Assembly: GCA_017882455.1 (NCBI GenBank) | Contig: JADGPL010000001.1 | Location: 124,001 to 188,000, forward strand | Length of the DNA: 64,000 bases | Source: Solirubrobacteraceae bacterium | Lineage (GTDB): Bacteria > Actinomycetota > Thermoleophilia > Solirubrobacterales > Solirubrobacteraceae | Direction of reading: 5' to 3' | Shown here: positions 41,683 through 50,395 of the stretch, piece by piece | Position numbering within the stretch: position 1 is the first letter of the stretch | How the letters are laid out: every line of letters begins with the position of its first letter | The notes under the pieces: model-generated | Seen by the model: the letters and a program-made list of their open reading frames with translations, nothing else | Databases searched by the model: none | Told to the model about the DNA's origin: nothing | Program-made: the position numbers and the translations under genes

Positions 41683-42318
41683 ATGCGCTCACGCGAGGAG
41701 GGAGAGCGTCCGGGGCCCGGGGAGCAGTACAACCCCGGCGAGCCCGTGCGCCCGCGCCAGGCCGCAACCGTGATCTTGCTGCGGGGAGGCGCCGAGGAGC
41801 TCGAGGTCCTGCTGGTCAGACGCACGCCGCAGGCCCGCTTCATGGGCGGCGTGTGGGTGTTTCCGGGAGGCGCCGTCGATGCCGAGGAGGGCGATGGCGA
41901 CGAGGCCCACCGGGCGGCTGCCATCCGTGAGCTGAGCGAGGAGGCGGCGATCGCACTGGACGACCCCGCAGCGCTCGTGAAGTTCTCGCGCTGGATCACG
42001 CCAGCCGAGGTGCAGATCCGCTTCGACACCCATTTCTTTCTCGCCCCGCTGCCTGCGGGGCAGGACCCGAGGATCGACGGCGAGGAGTGCGTGGACCTTG
42101 GCTGGTTCACGCCGTCCGGTGCCCTGGAGGCCTACCGGGCAGGGAACATCGAGCTCGTCTTCCCGACGATCAAGCACCTCGAACAGCTGCGGGAGTTCTC
42201 CTCGGTCGAAGACCTGCTCGAGCATGCCCGCGGGCGCGAGGTGCTGCCGGTCCAGCCCAGAGTGGTGCTCGAGGGCGAGGTCGCCCGCATCCTGCTGCCG
42301 GGCGAGCCCGGCTACTGA
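41683..42318 (+). CDS. NUDIX hydrolase (NUDT19-like)
   Basis: 211 residues. The Nudix box is present as GGAVDAEEGDGDEAHRAAA followed by IRELSEEAAI, slightly longer than the consensus between the first Gly and REL. FMGGVWVFPGG precedes it. Downstream residues ITPAEVQIRFDTHFFLAPLP and the late VFPTIKHLEQL segment match the NUDT19/CoA-pyrophosphatase-like group. It may hydrolyse CoA or acyl-CoA derivatives, which would fit the surroundings, but substrate is inference. Confidence 0.85.
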   Translation: MRSREEGERPGPGEQYNPGEPVRPRQAATVILLRGGAEELEVLLVRRTPQARFMGGVWVFPGGAVDAEEGDGDEAHRAAAIRELSEEAAIALDDPAALVKFSRWITPAEVQIRFDTHFFLAPLPAGQDPRIDGEECVDLGWFTPSGALEAYRAGNIELVFPTIKHLEQLREFSSVEDLLEHARGREVLPVQPRVVLEGEVARILLPGEPGY

Positions 42319-42337
42319 GGGGCTTCGCCCGCCGGCC

Positions 42338-44269
42338 TCACGCCTGCTGCGCGTCGATCACGTGCGTGACGGCGTTGATCAGCGCGAGGTGAGTGAAGGC
42401 CTGCGGGTAGTTGCCCAGGTGCCGGCCAGATGAGGCCTCGAGCTCCTCGGCGTAGAGCTCAAGCGGCGAGGAGTAGGAGAGCAGCCGCTCACACAGATGC
42501 TCGGCCTCGCGATGCTCGCCGATCTCCGAGAGCGCGGAGACGAGCCAGAAGGAGCAGATCAGAAATGTCCCCTCCTCGCCGTGCAGGCCGTCGTCGGTCG
42601 CGTCGGTGCGGTAGCGCAGGACCAGGCCGCCCTCGGTGAGTTCCTCGCGGATCGCCATGACCGTGGCGCGCACGCGCTCGTCCTCGGGTCCCAGGAAGCG
42701 CACGAGCGGCACCAGCAGGTTGGATGCATCGAGCGCGTCCGTGTCGTAGTGCTGGCGGAACACGCCGCGCTTGTCCACGCCGCGATCGAGGATGTCCGCC
42801 CGGATCTCATCGGCCAGCGCCTGCCACTCCTCGGCGTCATCGCTGTGCCCGCGCCGTTCGGCGAGGCGGGCGCCGCGATCCATGGCCACCCAGCACATCA
42901 GCTTGGAGGAGACGTAATGGCGGGGCTCCCCCCGCGCCTCCCAGATCCCCTGGTCGGGTTCCTTCCACGCCTTCGCGGCGCATTTCACCTGATCGCTCAG
43001 CACGGGCCACAGCCGCTCGGGAATGTGGTCGCGCTTCTTGGAGTGCAGGTAGACCGAGTCGAGCACTGCGCCGAAGACGTCGTTCTGGCGCTGGCTGTAG
43101 GCGCCGTTGCCGATGCGCACCGGGCGCGCGCCCTCGTAGCCCTTGAGATGGTCGAGGGTTGACTCCTCGAGGTCCTTGTCGCCCTTGATCCCGTACATGA
43201 TCTGCAGCGAGCCGTCCTCGTTGCGCTCCATGTCGGCGAGGTACTGCACGAAGTCGTCCGCCTCCCAGTTCAACCCGAGAGCGTGCAGCGCCCACAGCGT
43301 GAATGACGCGTCGCGCATCCAGCAGAAGCGGTAGTCCCAGTTGCGCTCGCCCCCCGGCGTCTCGGGCAGCGAGGTGGTCGGGGCAGCCACGAGGGCGCCC
43401 GTCGGCATGAACGTCAGGCCCTTCAGCACCAGCGCCGAGCGCTGCAGGTGAAAGCGCCAGGGGTGATCGGGATAGGTCCCTTCGGCGAGCCAGCTGCGCC
43501 AGAAGTGGCCGGTGCGCTGCATGTGGCCTTCTGCCTGCTCAACCGTGTGCGGGCCGCCTCGGCCCTCCGTCCAGGAGAGCGCGCAGAAGCGCTTCTCGCC
43601 TTCGCTCATCGTGTGACGCCCGTGCGCGCGGTTGCCCTCGATGCCCATGCGGATGTCGCTGAACAGCCTGAAGGCGGTCGCGTCGTCGGTGGCGTCCATC
43701 ATGCACACGCCCTCCTCCCCCGTCTGCACCACGCTCCAGCGCGCGGGCGTGGCGCCGTAGTCGAGCATCGGCTCGCACACGATCTCCACCTGAACCTGCC
43801 CCTGGATGCATTCCATCATCCGCACCACCAGGTGATCGGCGTCGTAGTCGGTCGGCGGTCGGGTGTGGCTCGAGCCGTGCTTGTTGTCGTGCCAGGGCCC
43901 GATCGTGAGAGCGTCCACGACCCGCAACCAGCCCTGGGGCGTCATCCAGGTCGTCTCGATCATGTTGGTGCCCGGGATGTAGCGTCGACCCGCGGGCACA
44001 TAGATGCCATACGGCCCCACACGCCAGCTGCCCGCGCCGCGGTCGAGCAGCGCGCCGAACACCGATGGCGAGTCGAAGTGCGGCAGGCACATCCACTCGA
44101 TCGAGCCGTCGGAGGCCACCAGCGCACCGGTGTGGCAGTCGGAGAGGAAGCCGTAGTCGGCGATCGGCGGGAACGGCGAGTCAAGCGAAGTCGCGCGCAG
44201 GCCCGCCACGGCGGGCGCGGAGCCGTCGGCGCTCATCTCGGCGCCGGGCGCCCGGGCCTCGGTGCTCAC
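42338..44269 (-). CDS. Glycoside hydrolase family 15 protein (trehalase/glucoamylase-like)
   Basis: 643 residues from GTG 44269, which overlaps the MBL stop as GTGA; ATG 44236 is the alternative. The N-terminal beta sandwich begins PIADYGFLSDCHTGALVASDGSIEWMCLPHFDSPSVF, typical of bacterial GH15. The (alpha/alpha)6 barrel has WDYRFCWMRDASFTLWAL, PDQGIWEARGEPRHYVSSKLMCWVAMDR with the catalytic Glu in IWE, and LGNYPQAFTHLALI. Actinobacterial relatives include trehalases that work in the cytosol; no signal peptide is visible. Substrate (trehalose or alpha-glucan) is not settled. Confidence 0.9.
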   Translation of the reverse strand: MSTEARAPGAEMSADGSAPAVAGLRATSLDSPFPPIADYGFLSDCHTGALVASDGSIEWMCLPHFDSPSVFGALLDRGAGSWRVGPYGIYVPAGRRYIPGTNMIETTWMTPQGWLRVVDALTIGPWHDNKHGSSHTRPPTDYDADHLVVRMMECIQGQVQVEIVCEPMLDYGATPARWSVVQTGEEGVCMMDATDDATAFRLFSDIRMGIEGNRAHGRHTMSEGEKRFCALSWTEGRGGPHTVEQAEGHMQRTGHFWRSWLAEGTYPDHPWRFHLQRSALVLKGLTFMPTGALVAAPTTSLPETPGGERNWDYRFCWMRDASFTLWALHALGLNWEADDFVQYLADMERNEDGSLQIMYGIKGDKDLEESTLDHLKGYEGARPVRIGNGAYSQRQNDVFGAVLDSVYLHSKKRDHIPERLWPVLSDQVKCAAKAWKEPDQGIWEARGEPRHYVSSKLMCWVAMDRGARLAERRGHSDDAEEWQALADEIRADILDRGVDKRGVFRQHYDTDALDASNLLVPLVRFLGPEDERVRATVMAIREELTEGGLVLRYRTDATDDGLHGEEGTFLICSFWLVSALSEIGEHREAEHLCERLLSYSSPLELYAEELEASSGRHLGNYPQAFTHLALINAVTHVIDAQQA

Positions 44270-45120
44270 CACTCGGTCCGCTCGAAGCGTGGGCGCTCGA
44301 CGCCGGTGGGCAGGATCTGCTCTTCCTCGAGCTTGTCCAGGTGCGCGGCCAGGGTTGCCGTGGCGAGCGGACGCAGCTGCTCGGGCACGTCCGACCAGAC
44401 GGCGCCCAGCAGCTCTGAGACCGTGCGGGCGCCTTCGCCCAGCGCCACGATCAGGTGGTTTTCGCGATCGATTCGATGTCCGACGTATTCTTCGAGCTTG
44501 GTGTGCGCATCCCATACCGGCGGGCCGTGACCGGGACACAGGACGTTGAAGTCTTCGCGCAGCCGCAGGCGCGTGAGCGCCAGCAGGTAGCCCGCCATCG
44601 CTCCGCGGTAGGGGCTGATGAACACGCTGCCCTCGCCCAGCACGGCGTCGCCGGTGAAGCAGGCGCCGTCGGCGACCAGCGCGAAGTGGTCCGCCGCGTG
44701 GCCCGGGGTGGCGACCGCCTCGAACGGGCCGAAGCGGACTTCTTCCCCCAACTGCACGTCCACCGCTCCCCGCCCGCCTGCGATCGGAGCGGAGTAGCGC
44801 TCCACGAGCGGATCCACGGCTTCGGAATGGTCGCGGTGATCGTGTGTCAGCACCGCGCCGCCGAGCCCGCCGCGGGCGTCGACCGCGGCGTACAGACGGG
44901 TGAGGTGCTCCTCGATCAGCGGTCCCGGGTCGACGACCCATGCCGGGCGACGGCCCACAACCCAGGTGTTGGTGCCGGAGAGGGTCACCGGCCCCGGGTT
45001 GGGAGCCCGCAGGCGCAGGATGTCGTAATGGGTGAGCAGATCGGCCTCGGATCCGGCCTCCGAATTCTCGCCGTTGACCGCGTCCTCCGCGTCAGGATCG
45101 GGCGGATGCGACATGCTCAT
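44266..45120 (-). CDS. MBL-fold metallohydrolase with C-terminal winged helix (LACTB2-like)
   Basis: 284 residues. The metal site is THDHRDH (His93, His95, Asp97, His98), followed by TPGHAADHF, FTGDAVLG and CPGHGPP. The last ~75 residues (HRIDRENHLIVALGEG ... LAAHLDKLEEEQIL) form the winged-helix cap found in LACTB2-type hydrolases, some of which are RNases. The GH15 gene starts within the stop. Function remains open: thioester hydrolase or nuclease. Confidence 0.85.
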   Translation of the reverse strand: MSMSHPPDPDAEDAVNGENSEAGSEADLLTHYDILRLRAPNPGPVTLSGTNTWVVGRRPAWVVDPGPLIEEHLTRLYAAVDARGGLGGAVLTHDHRDHSEAVDPLVERYSAPIAGGRGAVDVQLGEEVRFGPFEAVATPGHAADHFALVADGACFTGDAVLGEGSVFISPYRGAMAGYLLALTRLRLREDFNVLCPGHGPPVWDAHTKLEEYVGHRIDRENHLIVALGEGARTVSELLGAVWSDVPEQLRPLATATLAAHLDKLEEEQILPTGVERPRFERTEW

Positions 45121-45167
45121 GCGCGCGACGTTAGCTGAGAGCGCGGCGCACTGGCCGGCTGGCCGGT

Positions 45168-46457
45168 TTACCTCGAACGGCCCGAGGCCCGTCCGCGGCG
45201 CGATCCGCTGCCGCGCGAGGCACCGCCGGGGCGCTCAGAGCCGCCCTTGGCGGGACCGGATCGGCGATCGCCCGAGCGCGAGCGAGCCCCTCCGGCGCTC
45301 GGACGGGGACGCGACGAGCCCCCGCCCTGGGGACGCGCGGTGCTCATTCCGGCGAGTTGAAGCTCGCGATCCAGACCCAGCTGGCCGACCATTCCGGCCA
45401 GCTCGTGAGCCTGATCGTGCGCAACGAGCGTCACTCCGGTGCCGGTCGCGCCGGCGCGGGCCGTGCGCCCGATGCGGTGGACGTAGTCCTCGCGCGTGGC
45501 CGGGATGTCGTAGTTGATCACGTGGGTGATTCCGGCCACATCGATGCCCCGTGCGGCGACGTCGGTGGCAACCAGGGTGTCCACCACTCCGGCCTCGAAG
45601 TTGGCGAGGGCCCGCTCGCGCTGGCCCTGGGACTTGTCGCCGTGCATCGCCACCGCCTTGACGCTGCTGGAGGCGAGGCGTTTGACGAGGCGGTCGGCGC
45701 CGCGCTTGGTGCGCACGAACACGAGCGTGAGCCCGCGCTCGGCCTCGCTCAGCTCGGATACGAGCTTTGCGACCTTGCCCTCGTGGCTGACCATCACGAA
45801 GCGATGGGACACGTCGGCCTTCTGCGCGACCGGGTGGGCGTGCTCGTGACGGCGGGGATTGGAGGTGTAGGCCTTGGCGATCCGCCCGACCTCACCCTCG
45901 AGCGTCGCCGAGAAGAGCAGCGTCTGGCGCTCGGAGCGAGTCATCTTCACGATCCTGTCGACGACCGGCTTGAAGCCCATGTCGAGCATCCTGTCGGCCT
46001 CGTCGAGGATCAGGATGCGGACCTTGGCCAGCGTGATGTCGCGGCGCTCGATCAGGTCGAGCAGCCTCCCCGGCGTGGCCACGAGGATGTGGGCGCGGCC
46101 GGCCAGGCGCGCCTGCTTGACGATGCCGGCGCCGCCGTACACGGCCGCGATCGACAGCGCCCGGGCGTGGGCGATCGGGCGCAGCTCGTCGACGATCTGG
46201 ATCGCGAGCTCCCTGGTCGGCGCGAGGATCAGCGCCGAGGGGCGCGCGTCGGAGTCTTTCAGGAGCTCCACGAGCGGCACGCCGAAGGCGAGCGTCTTGC
46301 CCGAGCCGGTGGGCGACTGCGCGAGCACGTCGTGGCCGGCGAGCACGTCGGGGATGACCATGTTCTGAACTGCGAAGGGCTTGGCGATCCCGCACTTGGC
46401 GAGCTCGCTCACGACGACCTCGGACACGCCGAGATCGGCGAAAGATTCATGCTGCAT
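45168..46457 (-). CDS. DEAD-box RNA helicase (RhlE-like)
   Basis: 429 residues from ATG 46457 with AAGGAG 9 nt upstream. The helicase core is complete: Q motif (FADLGVSEVVVSELAKCGIAKPFAVQ, split), Walker A SPTGSGKT (48-55), PTRELAIQ, ATPGRLLDL, DEADRMLD, SATLEGE, VATDVAARGIDV and HRIGRTARAG. The tail from ~375 is Arg/Ser/Gly-rich, a flexible RNA-binding extension. It unwinds structured RNA, for ribosome assembly or mRNA decay. Its long leader carries two strong hairpins (46475-46525). Confidence 0.93.
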   Translation of the reverse strand: MQHESFADLGVSEVVVSELAKCGIAKPFAVQNMVIPDVLAGHDVLAQSPTGSGKTLAFGVPLVELLKDSDARPSALILAPTRELAIQIVDELRPIAHARALSIAAVYGGAGIVKQARLAGRAHILVATPGRLLDLIERRDITLAKVRILILDEADRMLDMGFKPVVDRIVKMTRSERQTLLFSATLEGEVGRIAKAYTSNPRRHEHAHPVAQKADVSHRFVMVSHEGKVAKLVSELSEAERGLTLVFVRTKRGADRLVKRLASSSVKAVAMHGDKSQGQRERALANFEAGVVDTLVATDVAARGIDVAGITHVINYDIPATREDYVHRIGRTARAGATGTGVTLVAHDQAHELAGMVGQLGLDRELQLAGMSTARPQGGGSSRPRPSAGGARSRSGDRRSGPAKGGSERPGGASRGSGSRRGRASGRSR

Positions 46458-46474
46458 GTTGTGATGCTCCTTCT

Positions 46475-46525
46475 GGCGGCCCTGTGGCCGCCGCTGCGGA
46501 TGGAGATTCGACTGACCCCATCCGC
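46475..46525 (-). promoter_or_regulatory. Structured 5' leader of the DEAD-box helicase
   Basis: Two consecutive hairpins on the minus strand: GCGGATGG/CCATCCGC (46496-46503 with 46518-46525, 14-nt loop) and GGCGGCC/GGCCGCC (46475-46481 with 46486-46492, 4-nt loop). The second lies 4 nt before the AAGGAG. It could occlude translation until melted, by the helicase itself or at certain temperatures; that regulation is inferred. Confidence 0.6.
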
Positions 46526-46614
46526 GCTTCAGAGCGCCAACAAAGACAAAGAACCTCACGGACGACTTCGCCGCCCGTAGGGTGACCGTAGCAGCCTTTT
46601 GGCTGCAAACCGGC

Positions 46615-48054
46615 CTACTGCAAGCTGGCCATCACGTGCTTTACGACCGTGTAGTCCTCGAGCGAGTACACGCTCAGGTCCTTGCCGTAGCCGGACTCCT
46701 TGAAGCCGCCATGGGGCATCTCGGAGACGAGCGGGATGTGGTCGTTGATCCACACGCAGCCGAAGCGCAGCGCCTTGGCCACACGCAGAGCGCGCCCGAC
46801 GTCGCGCGTCCACACCGAGGAGGCCAGCCCGTAGCGCGTGGCGTTGGCCCACGCGATCGCCTGCTGCTCGTCGCTGAAGCGCTGGACGGTGATGACCGGC
46901 CCGAAGATCTCGCGCTGGATCATCTCGTCGTCCTGCTGCAGTCCCGCGACCACGGTCGGCTCGAGGTAGAAGCCGGGGCGATCGGGCTGCGCGCCGCCGG
47001 TCACGATCTCGGCGTGTGCGGGGCGGCGCTCCAAGAAGCCCGCCACGCGCTCGCGCTGACGGGCCGAGTTGACCGGTCCGAGGGTGGTCTCGGGCGCGAG
47101 CGTGTCGCCGATGACGAGACCCCGCGCCTGCTCGACCAGGCCAGAGACCACATCGTCATAGACCTTGCCCGCGGCCAGCACGCGCGTGGCGGCCGTGCAG
47201 TCCTGCCCGGCGTTGTAGTAGCCGGTGCCCGCGATCGTTTCCATGGCGCTCTCCATGCTCACGTCGTCGAAGACGACCACGGGCGCCTTGCCACCGAGCT
47301 CCAGGTGCACGCGCTTGAGCGTGTCGGCGGCCGTGCGGGCGAAGTGCTTGCCCGTGTCCACCGAACCCGTCAGGCCGAGCATGTCGACGTCGGGGTGGCT
47401 GATCAGCGCCTCGCCGGTGGGGCGGCCGGGTCCGGTGACCACGTTGAGGACGCCCTTGGGCAGGATGTCGGCCGCCAGCTCGGCGAAGCGGACGGTCGTG
47501 ATCGGCGTGGTCTCGGCCGGCTTCAGCACGACCGTATTGCCGGCCGCGATCGCCGGGGCAAGTTTCCAGATCGCCATCATCAGTGGGTAGTTCCAGGGCG
47601 TGACCTGCCCGATCACGCCGACGGCCTCACGCCGTGTGAACGAGGTGTAGCCCTCCATGTACTCGCCCGCGGCCCGGCCCTCCAGGCAGCGCGCGGCGCC
47701 CGCGAAGAAGCGAAGGTTGTCGGCCATCACGGGGATCTCGTCGTTCCTGACGGCTTCGATCGGCTTGCCCGCGTTCAGAGCCTCCAGGCGGGCGATCTCG
47801 CCGCCGTGCTCCTCGATCAGGTCGGCCAGCGCGAGCAGCGCCTGGGAACGTTGAGCCGGCGTGGTGGTGGACCAGCCGTCGAAGGCCGCCCGCGCAGCGC
47901 GCACGGCGCGATCCACGTCCTCGGGTCCGGACACGGGCGCGTGGGCGAGCTCCTCACCAGTGGCGGGGTTGAGCACGGCTTCGGTCTCGCCGCCCGCGAA
48001 GGGCACGCTCTCGCCGTCGATGAAGTTGCTGAGGGTCTCCGCTGTGCTCGCCAT
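46615..48054 (-). CDS. NAD(P)-dependent aldehyde dehydrogenase (aminobutyraldehyde dehydrogenase-like)
   Basis: 479 residues. Catalytic Cys286 ([11 protein letters not shown]) and Glu252 ([11 protein letters not shown]) are present, as are [25 protein letters not shown] and [18 protein letters not shown]. The ...[14 protein letters not shown] and GQDC-TA pattern is typical of gamma-aminobutyraldehyde/betaine aldehyde dehydrogenases. In the cluster with a class III aminotransferase and permease it should oxidise the amino-aldehyde or semialdehyde produced from an amine. A quasi-palindrome at 48101-48118 lies 46 nt upstream. Confidence 0.88.
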   Translation of the reverse strand: MASTAETLSNFIDGESVPFAGGETEAVLNPATGEELAHAPVSGPEDVDRAVRAARAAFDGWSTTTPAQRSQALLALADLIEEHGGEIARLEALNAGKPIEAVRNDEIPVMADNLRFFAGAARCLEGRAAGEYMEGYTSFTRREAVGVIGQVTPWNYPLMMAIWKLAPAIAAGNTVVLKPAETTPITTVRFAELAADILPKGVLNVVTGPGRPTGEALISHPDVDMLGLTGSVDTGKHFARTAADTLKRVHLELGGKAPVVVFDDVSMESAMETIAGTGYYNAGQDCTAATRVLAAGKVYDDVVSGLVEQARGLVIGDTLAPETTLGPVNSARQRERVAGFLERRPAHAEIVTGGAQPDRPGFYLEPTVVAGLQQDDEMIQREIFGPVITVQRFSDEQQAIAWANATRYGLASSVWTRDVGRALRVAKALRFGCVWINDHIPLVSEMPHGGFKESGYGKDLSVYSLEDYTVVKHVMASLQ

Positions 48055-48100
48055 CTGGTCTCTCCGCTCCTCTGGGGTCTCTATTCAAGATCTCGACTGT

Positions 48101-48118
48101 GTATAGCCATGGTTATAC
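48101..48118. promoter_or_regulatory. Quasi-palindrome upstream of aldehyde dehydrogenase (copy 3)
   Basis: GTATAGCCATGGTTATAC, symmetric except for one position in each arm. It lies in the 80-nt gap between the ald stop and the aldehyde dehydrogenase start. It is identical to the 18-mer in the terminator at 30343-30360 and similar to 20057-20074. TATAAC/TATACA elements in it could overlap a -10 box on the minus strand. Confidence 0.55.
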
Positions 48119-48134
48119 GGCGCCTGAAAGTCGA

Positions 48135-49256
48135 TTACTCCCGCACAGCTCCCGCGCCAGCCCCTGCCGTCGAGAGCCCAAGCGCCTCGGCCACTGCCGG
48201 GTGCATGATCTCCCCGTCCTGCACGTTCAGGCCGGCCCGCAGGCCGGCGTTGACCTCGAGCGCCGCGTCGATCCCGCGCTCCGCCAGCTCGATCACATAC
48301 GGCAGCGTGGCGTTGGAGAGGGCGTAGGTGGAGGTGATCGGCACCGCGCCCGGCATGTTGGTGACGCAGTAGTGGGTGATCCCGTCGACCTCGTAGGTGG
48401 GGTCGGAGTGAGTCGTCGGGCGCGAGGTCTCAAAGCAGCCGCCCTGGTCGATCGAGACGTCGACGAGCACCGCGTGGGGCTTCATCAGCTTCAGCTGCTC
48501 GCGCGTGATGACCCGGGGGGCGCGCCCGCCAGGGAGCAGCACCGCGCCGATCACGAGATCCGCCTGGGGCAGCATCTCCTCGATCGCGAGCGTCGAGGAG
48601 TAGACGGTGGAGGCGCGCCCGGCGAAGGCCACTTCGAGGTCCCGCAGGCGGTCGATGGAGCGATCGAAGGTGAACACGTCGGCCTGCATCCCGATGGCGA
48701 TGAAGGCGGCGTTCATCCCCACGACCCCGCCGCCGATCACGAGCACCGTCGCAGCGGCCACACCGGGAACGCCGCCGAGCAGGATTCCCCGCCCGCCGAG
48801 CGGCTTCTCGAGCATGAACGCTCCCGCCTGGGTGGCGATCTTGCCGGCCACCTCGCTCATCGGCGCGAGCAGCGGAAGGCGTCCCTCGGAGTCGACGACC
48901 GTCTCGTAGGCGATGCAGCGCGCGCCCGAGGCCATCAGGCCGTGAGCCAGCTCGAGCTCGGCAGCGAGGTGCAGGTAGGTGAAGAGGGTCTGCCCCTCGC
49001 GCAGCAGCCCCACCTCCTCGGCCTGGGGCTCCTTGACCTTCAGGACGAGCTCGGCCTCGGAGAACACGGCCTCGGCGTCGGGCACGATGCGCGCGCCCTG
49101 CGCGCGGAACTGCTCGTCGCTCATCGCGCTGCCCTCGCCTCCGCCGGCCTCGACGAGCACCTCGTGTCCGCGCGAGGTCAGCTCGCGCACTCCCGCGGGG
49201 GTGATGGCGATGCGGTACTCGTCGGTCTTGATCTCACTCGGAACTCCGATCCTCAT
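48135..49256 (-). CDS. ald: Alanine dehydrogenase
   Basis: 373 residues, full length. Family marks: [40 protein letters not shown], the NAD-binding [15 protein letters not shown] (~172-186) and [19 protein letters not shown]. It interconverts L-alanine and pyruvate with NAD+ and releases ammonia. Its ATG overlaps the pucR stop. In this operon it would regenerate pyruvate, the usual acceptor of omega-aminotransferases, from the alanine they produce (inference). Confidence 0.93.
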   Translation of the reverse strand: MRIGVPSEIKTDEYRIAITPAGVRELTSRGHEVLVEAGGGEGSAMSDEQFRAQGARIVPDAEAVFSEAELVLKVKEPQAEEVGLLREGQTLFTYLHLAAELELAHGLMASGARCIAYETVVDSEGRLPLLAPMSEVAGKIATQAGAFMLEKPLGGRGILLGGVPGVAAATVLVIGGGVVGMNAAFIAIGMQADVFTFDRSIDRLRDLEVAFAGRASTVYSSTLAIEEMLPQADLVIGAVLLPGGRAPRVITREQLKLMKPHAVLVDVSIDQGGCFETSRPTTHSDPTYEVDGITHYCVTNMPGAVPITSTYALSNATLPYVIELAERGIDAALEVNAGLRAGLNVQDGEIMHPAVAEALGLSTAGAGAGAVRE

Positions 49257-50395
49257 CGTGCCAACTCTCTTCCTCTTAGGGCCAGCCAGAACTCGATCCG
49301 GTCGCGGGCGCTGGAGAAGTCCCGCCCGGTCAGCTGCTCGATGCGCCTGATCCGGTAGCGCAGCGTGTGCCGATGGCAGAACAGGGCTCCCGCTGCCTTC
49401 TCCCAGTGGCCGTTGTGCTCGATGAAGACGTCCAGCGAGCGGACCAGCTCGTCGCCGTACTCGCCCTCGCCCTGTTCGATCGGTCCGAGCACGCTACGGC
49501 AGTAGGAGAGCAGAGCCTCGTCGTCCTGCAGTGAGAGCAGCAGCTGAAACGCTCCGAGGTCCTCGTAGGAGGCCACATCGGGCGCATCGCCGTTGCGCAA
49601 TCGCACGGCCTCCAGCGCACAGCGCGCCTCGTGGAAGCTCATCCGCAGCGAGTGCGTGGCCGCGGGGCGGCTTGCCGCAGCGCGCACCTCGCCGAAGCGC
49701 TCGCTCAACTCGCCGCGGATCTTGCGTGCGAGCGCGATCGGCTCGAGCGGCGCCGACCCGCTCGTCCCAGTGGGATCGACCACCGCGCACAACAGCCCCC
49801 CGCGAATGGCCACCAGGCCAGGGACGCCCTCGGACGCGAGCGTCCGTTCCACGGTCGCCGCGGCCGCGCTCGGATCGGGGGTCCTGAAGGCGAGCACCGC
49901 GACCTGCTCGCCGATTCCGAACGGGCGCAACCGCGCCTGGAGATCCTCCGGATAGAGATGGCCGGTCAGCGCCTCGGAGAGCACGTCGCCGACCATGTTG
50001 CGCTGGAGCATTTCGTAGCGTTCGTCGAGGAGGTGCGCAAAGGCGCGCTCGGTTATCGCGATGAACGGGAGCTCGTAGGGAACCTCGAACAGGGGGAAGG
50101 CACGCTTGCGCGCGGCTGCAAGCAGCGCCGCCGGCACCCGTCGGTGGGCAAAGCCCGTGCCGAAGCCCAGGCCGGCGATCTGGTGGTCGGCCAGGCGGTC
50201 GATGAACTCCCGCTGCGCCTTCGGTCCCGCCAGCTGCAGGCCGGTGCTCAGCAGCAGCTCGCCGCCTTTCAGCCACGGGATGGGATCGGCGAGCTCTGTG
50301 CTGTGCACGAAGCGCACGTGAGCCTGGGCGGCCTCCTGCCCCGAGACGAGGCTCAGGCCGAGCTCGCCGATCAGGCTCGCGACAGTGAGCTCCAT
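49253..50395 (-). CDS. PucR family transcriptional regulator
   Basis: 380 residues. N-terminal PucR sensing domain ~1-125 (LTVASLIGELGLSLVSGQ, STELADPIPWLKGGELLLSTGL, AGLGFGTGF), a GGDEF-like middle segment, and the C-terminal HTH_30 (DVFIEHNGHWEKAAGALFCHRHTLRYRIRRIEQLTG). Such regulators control purine, amine or amino-acid catabolism. It overlaps the aminotransferase by 25 nt and ald by 4 nt, so it is embedded in the operon it probably regulates. Confidence 0.9.
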   Translation of the reverse strand: MELTVASLIGELGLSLVSGQEAAQAHVRFVHSTELADPIPWLKGGELLLSTGLQLAGPKAQREFIDRLADHQIAGLGFGTGFAHRRVPAALLAAARKRAFPLFEVPYELPFIAITERAFAHLLDERYEMLQRNMVGDVLSEALTGHLYPEDLQARLRPFGIGEQVAVLAFRTPDPSAAAATVERTLASEGVPGLVAIRGGLLCAVVDPTGTSGSAPLEPIALARKIRGELSERFGEVRAAASRPAATHSLRMSFHEARCALEAVRLRNGDAPDVASYEDLGAFQLLLSLQDDEALLSYCRSVLGPIEQGEGEYGDELVRSLDVFIEHNGHWEKAAGALFCHRHTLRYRIRRIEQLTGRDFSSARDRIEFWLALRGRELAR

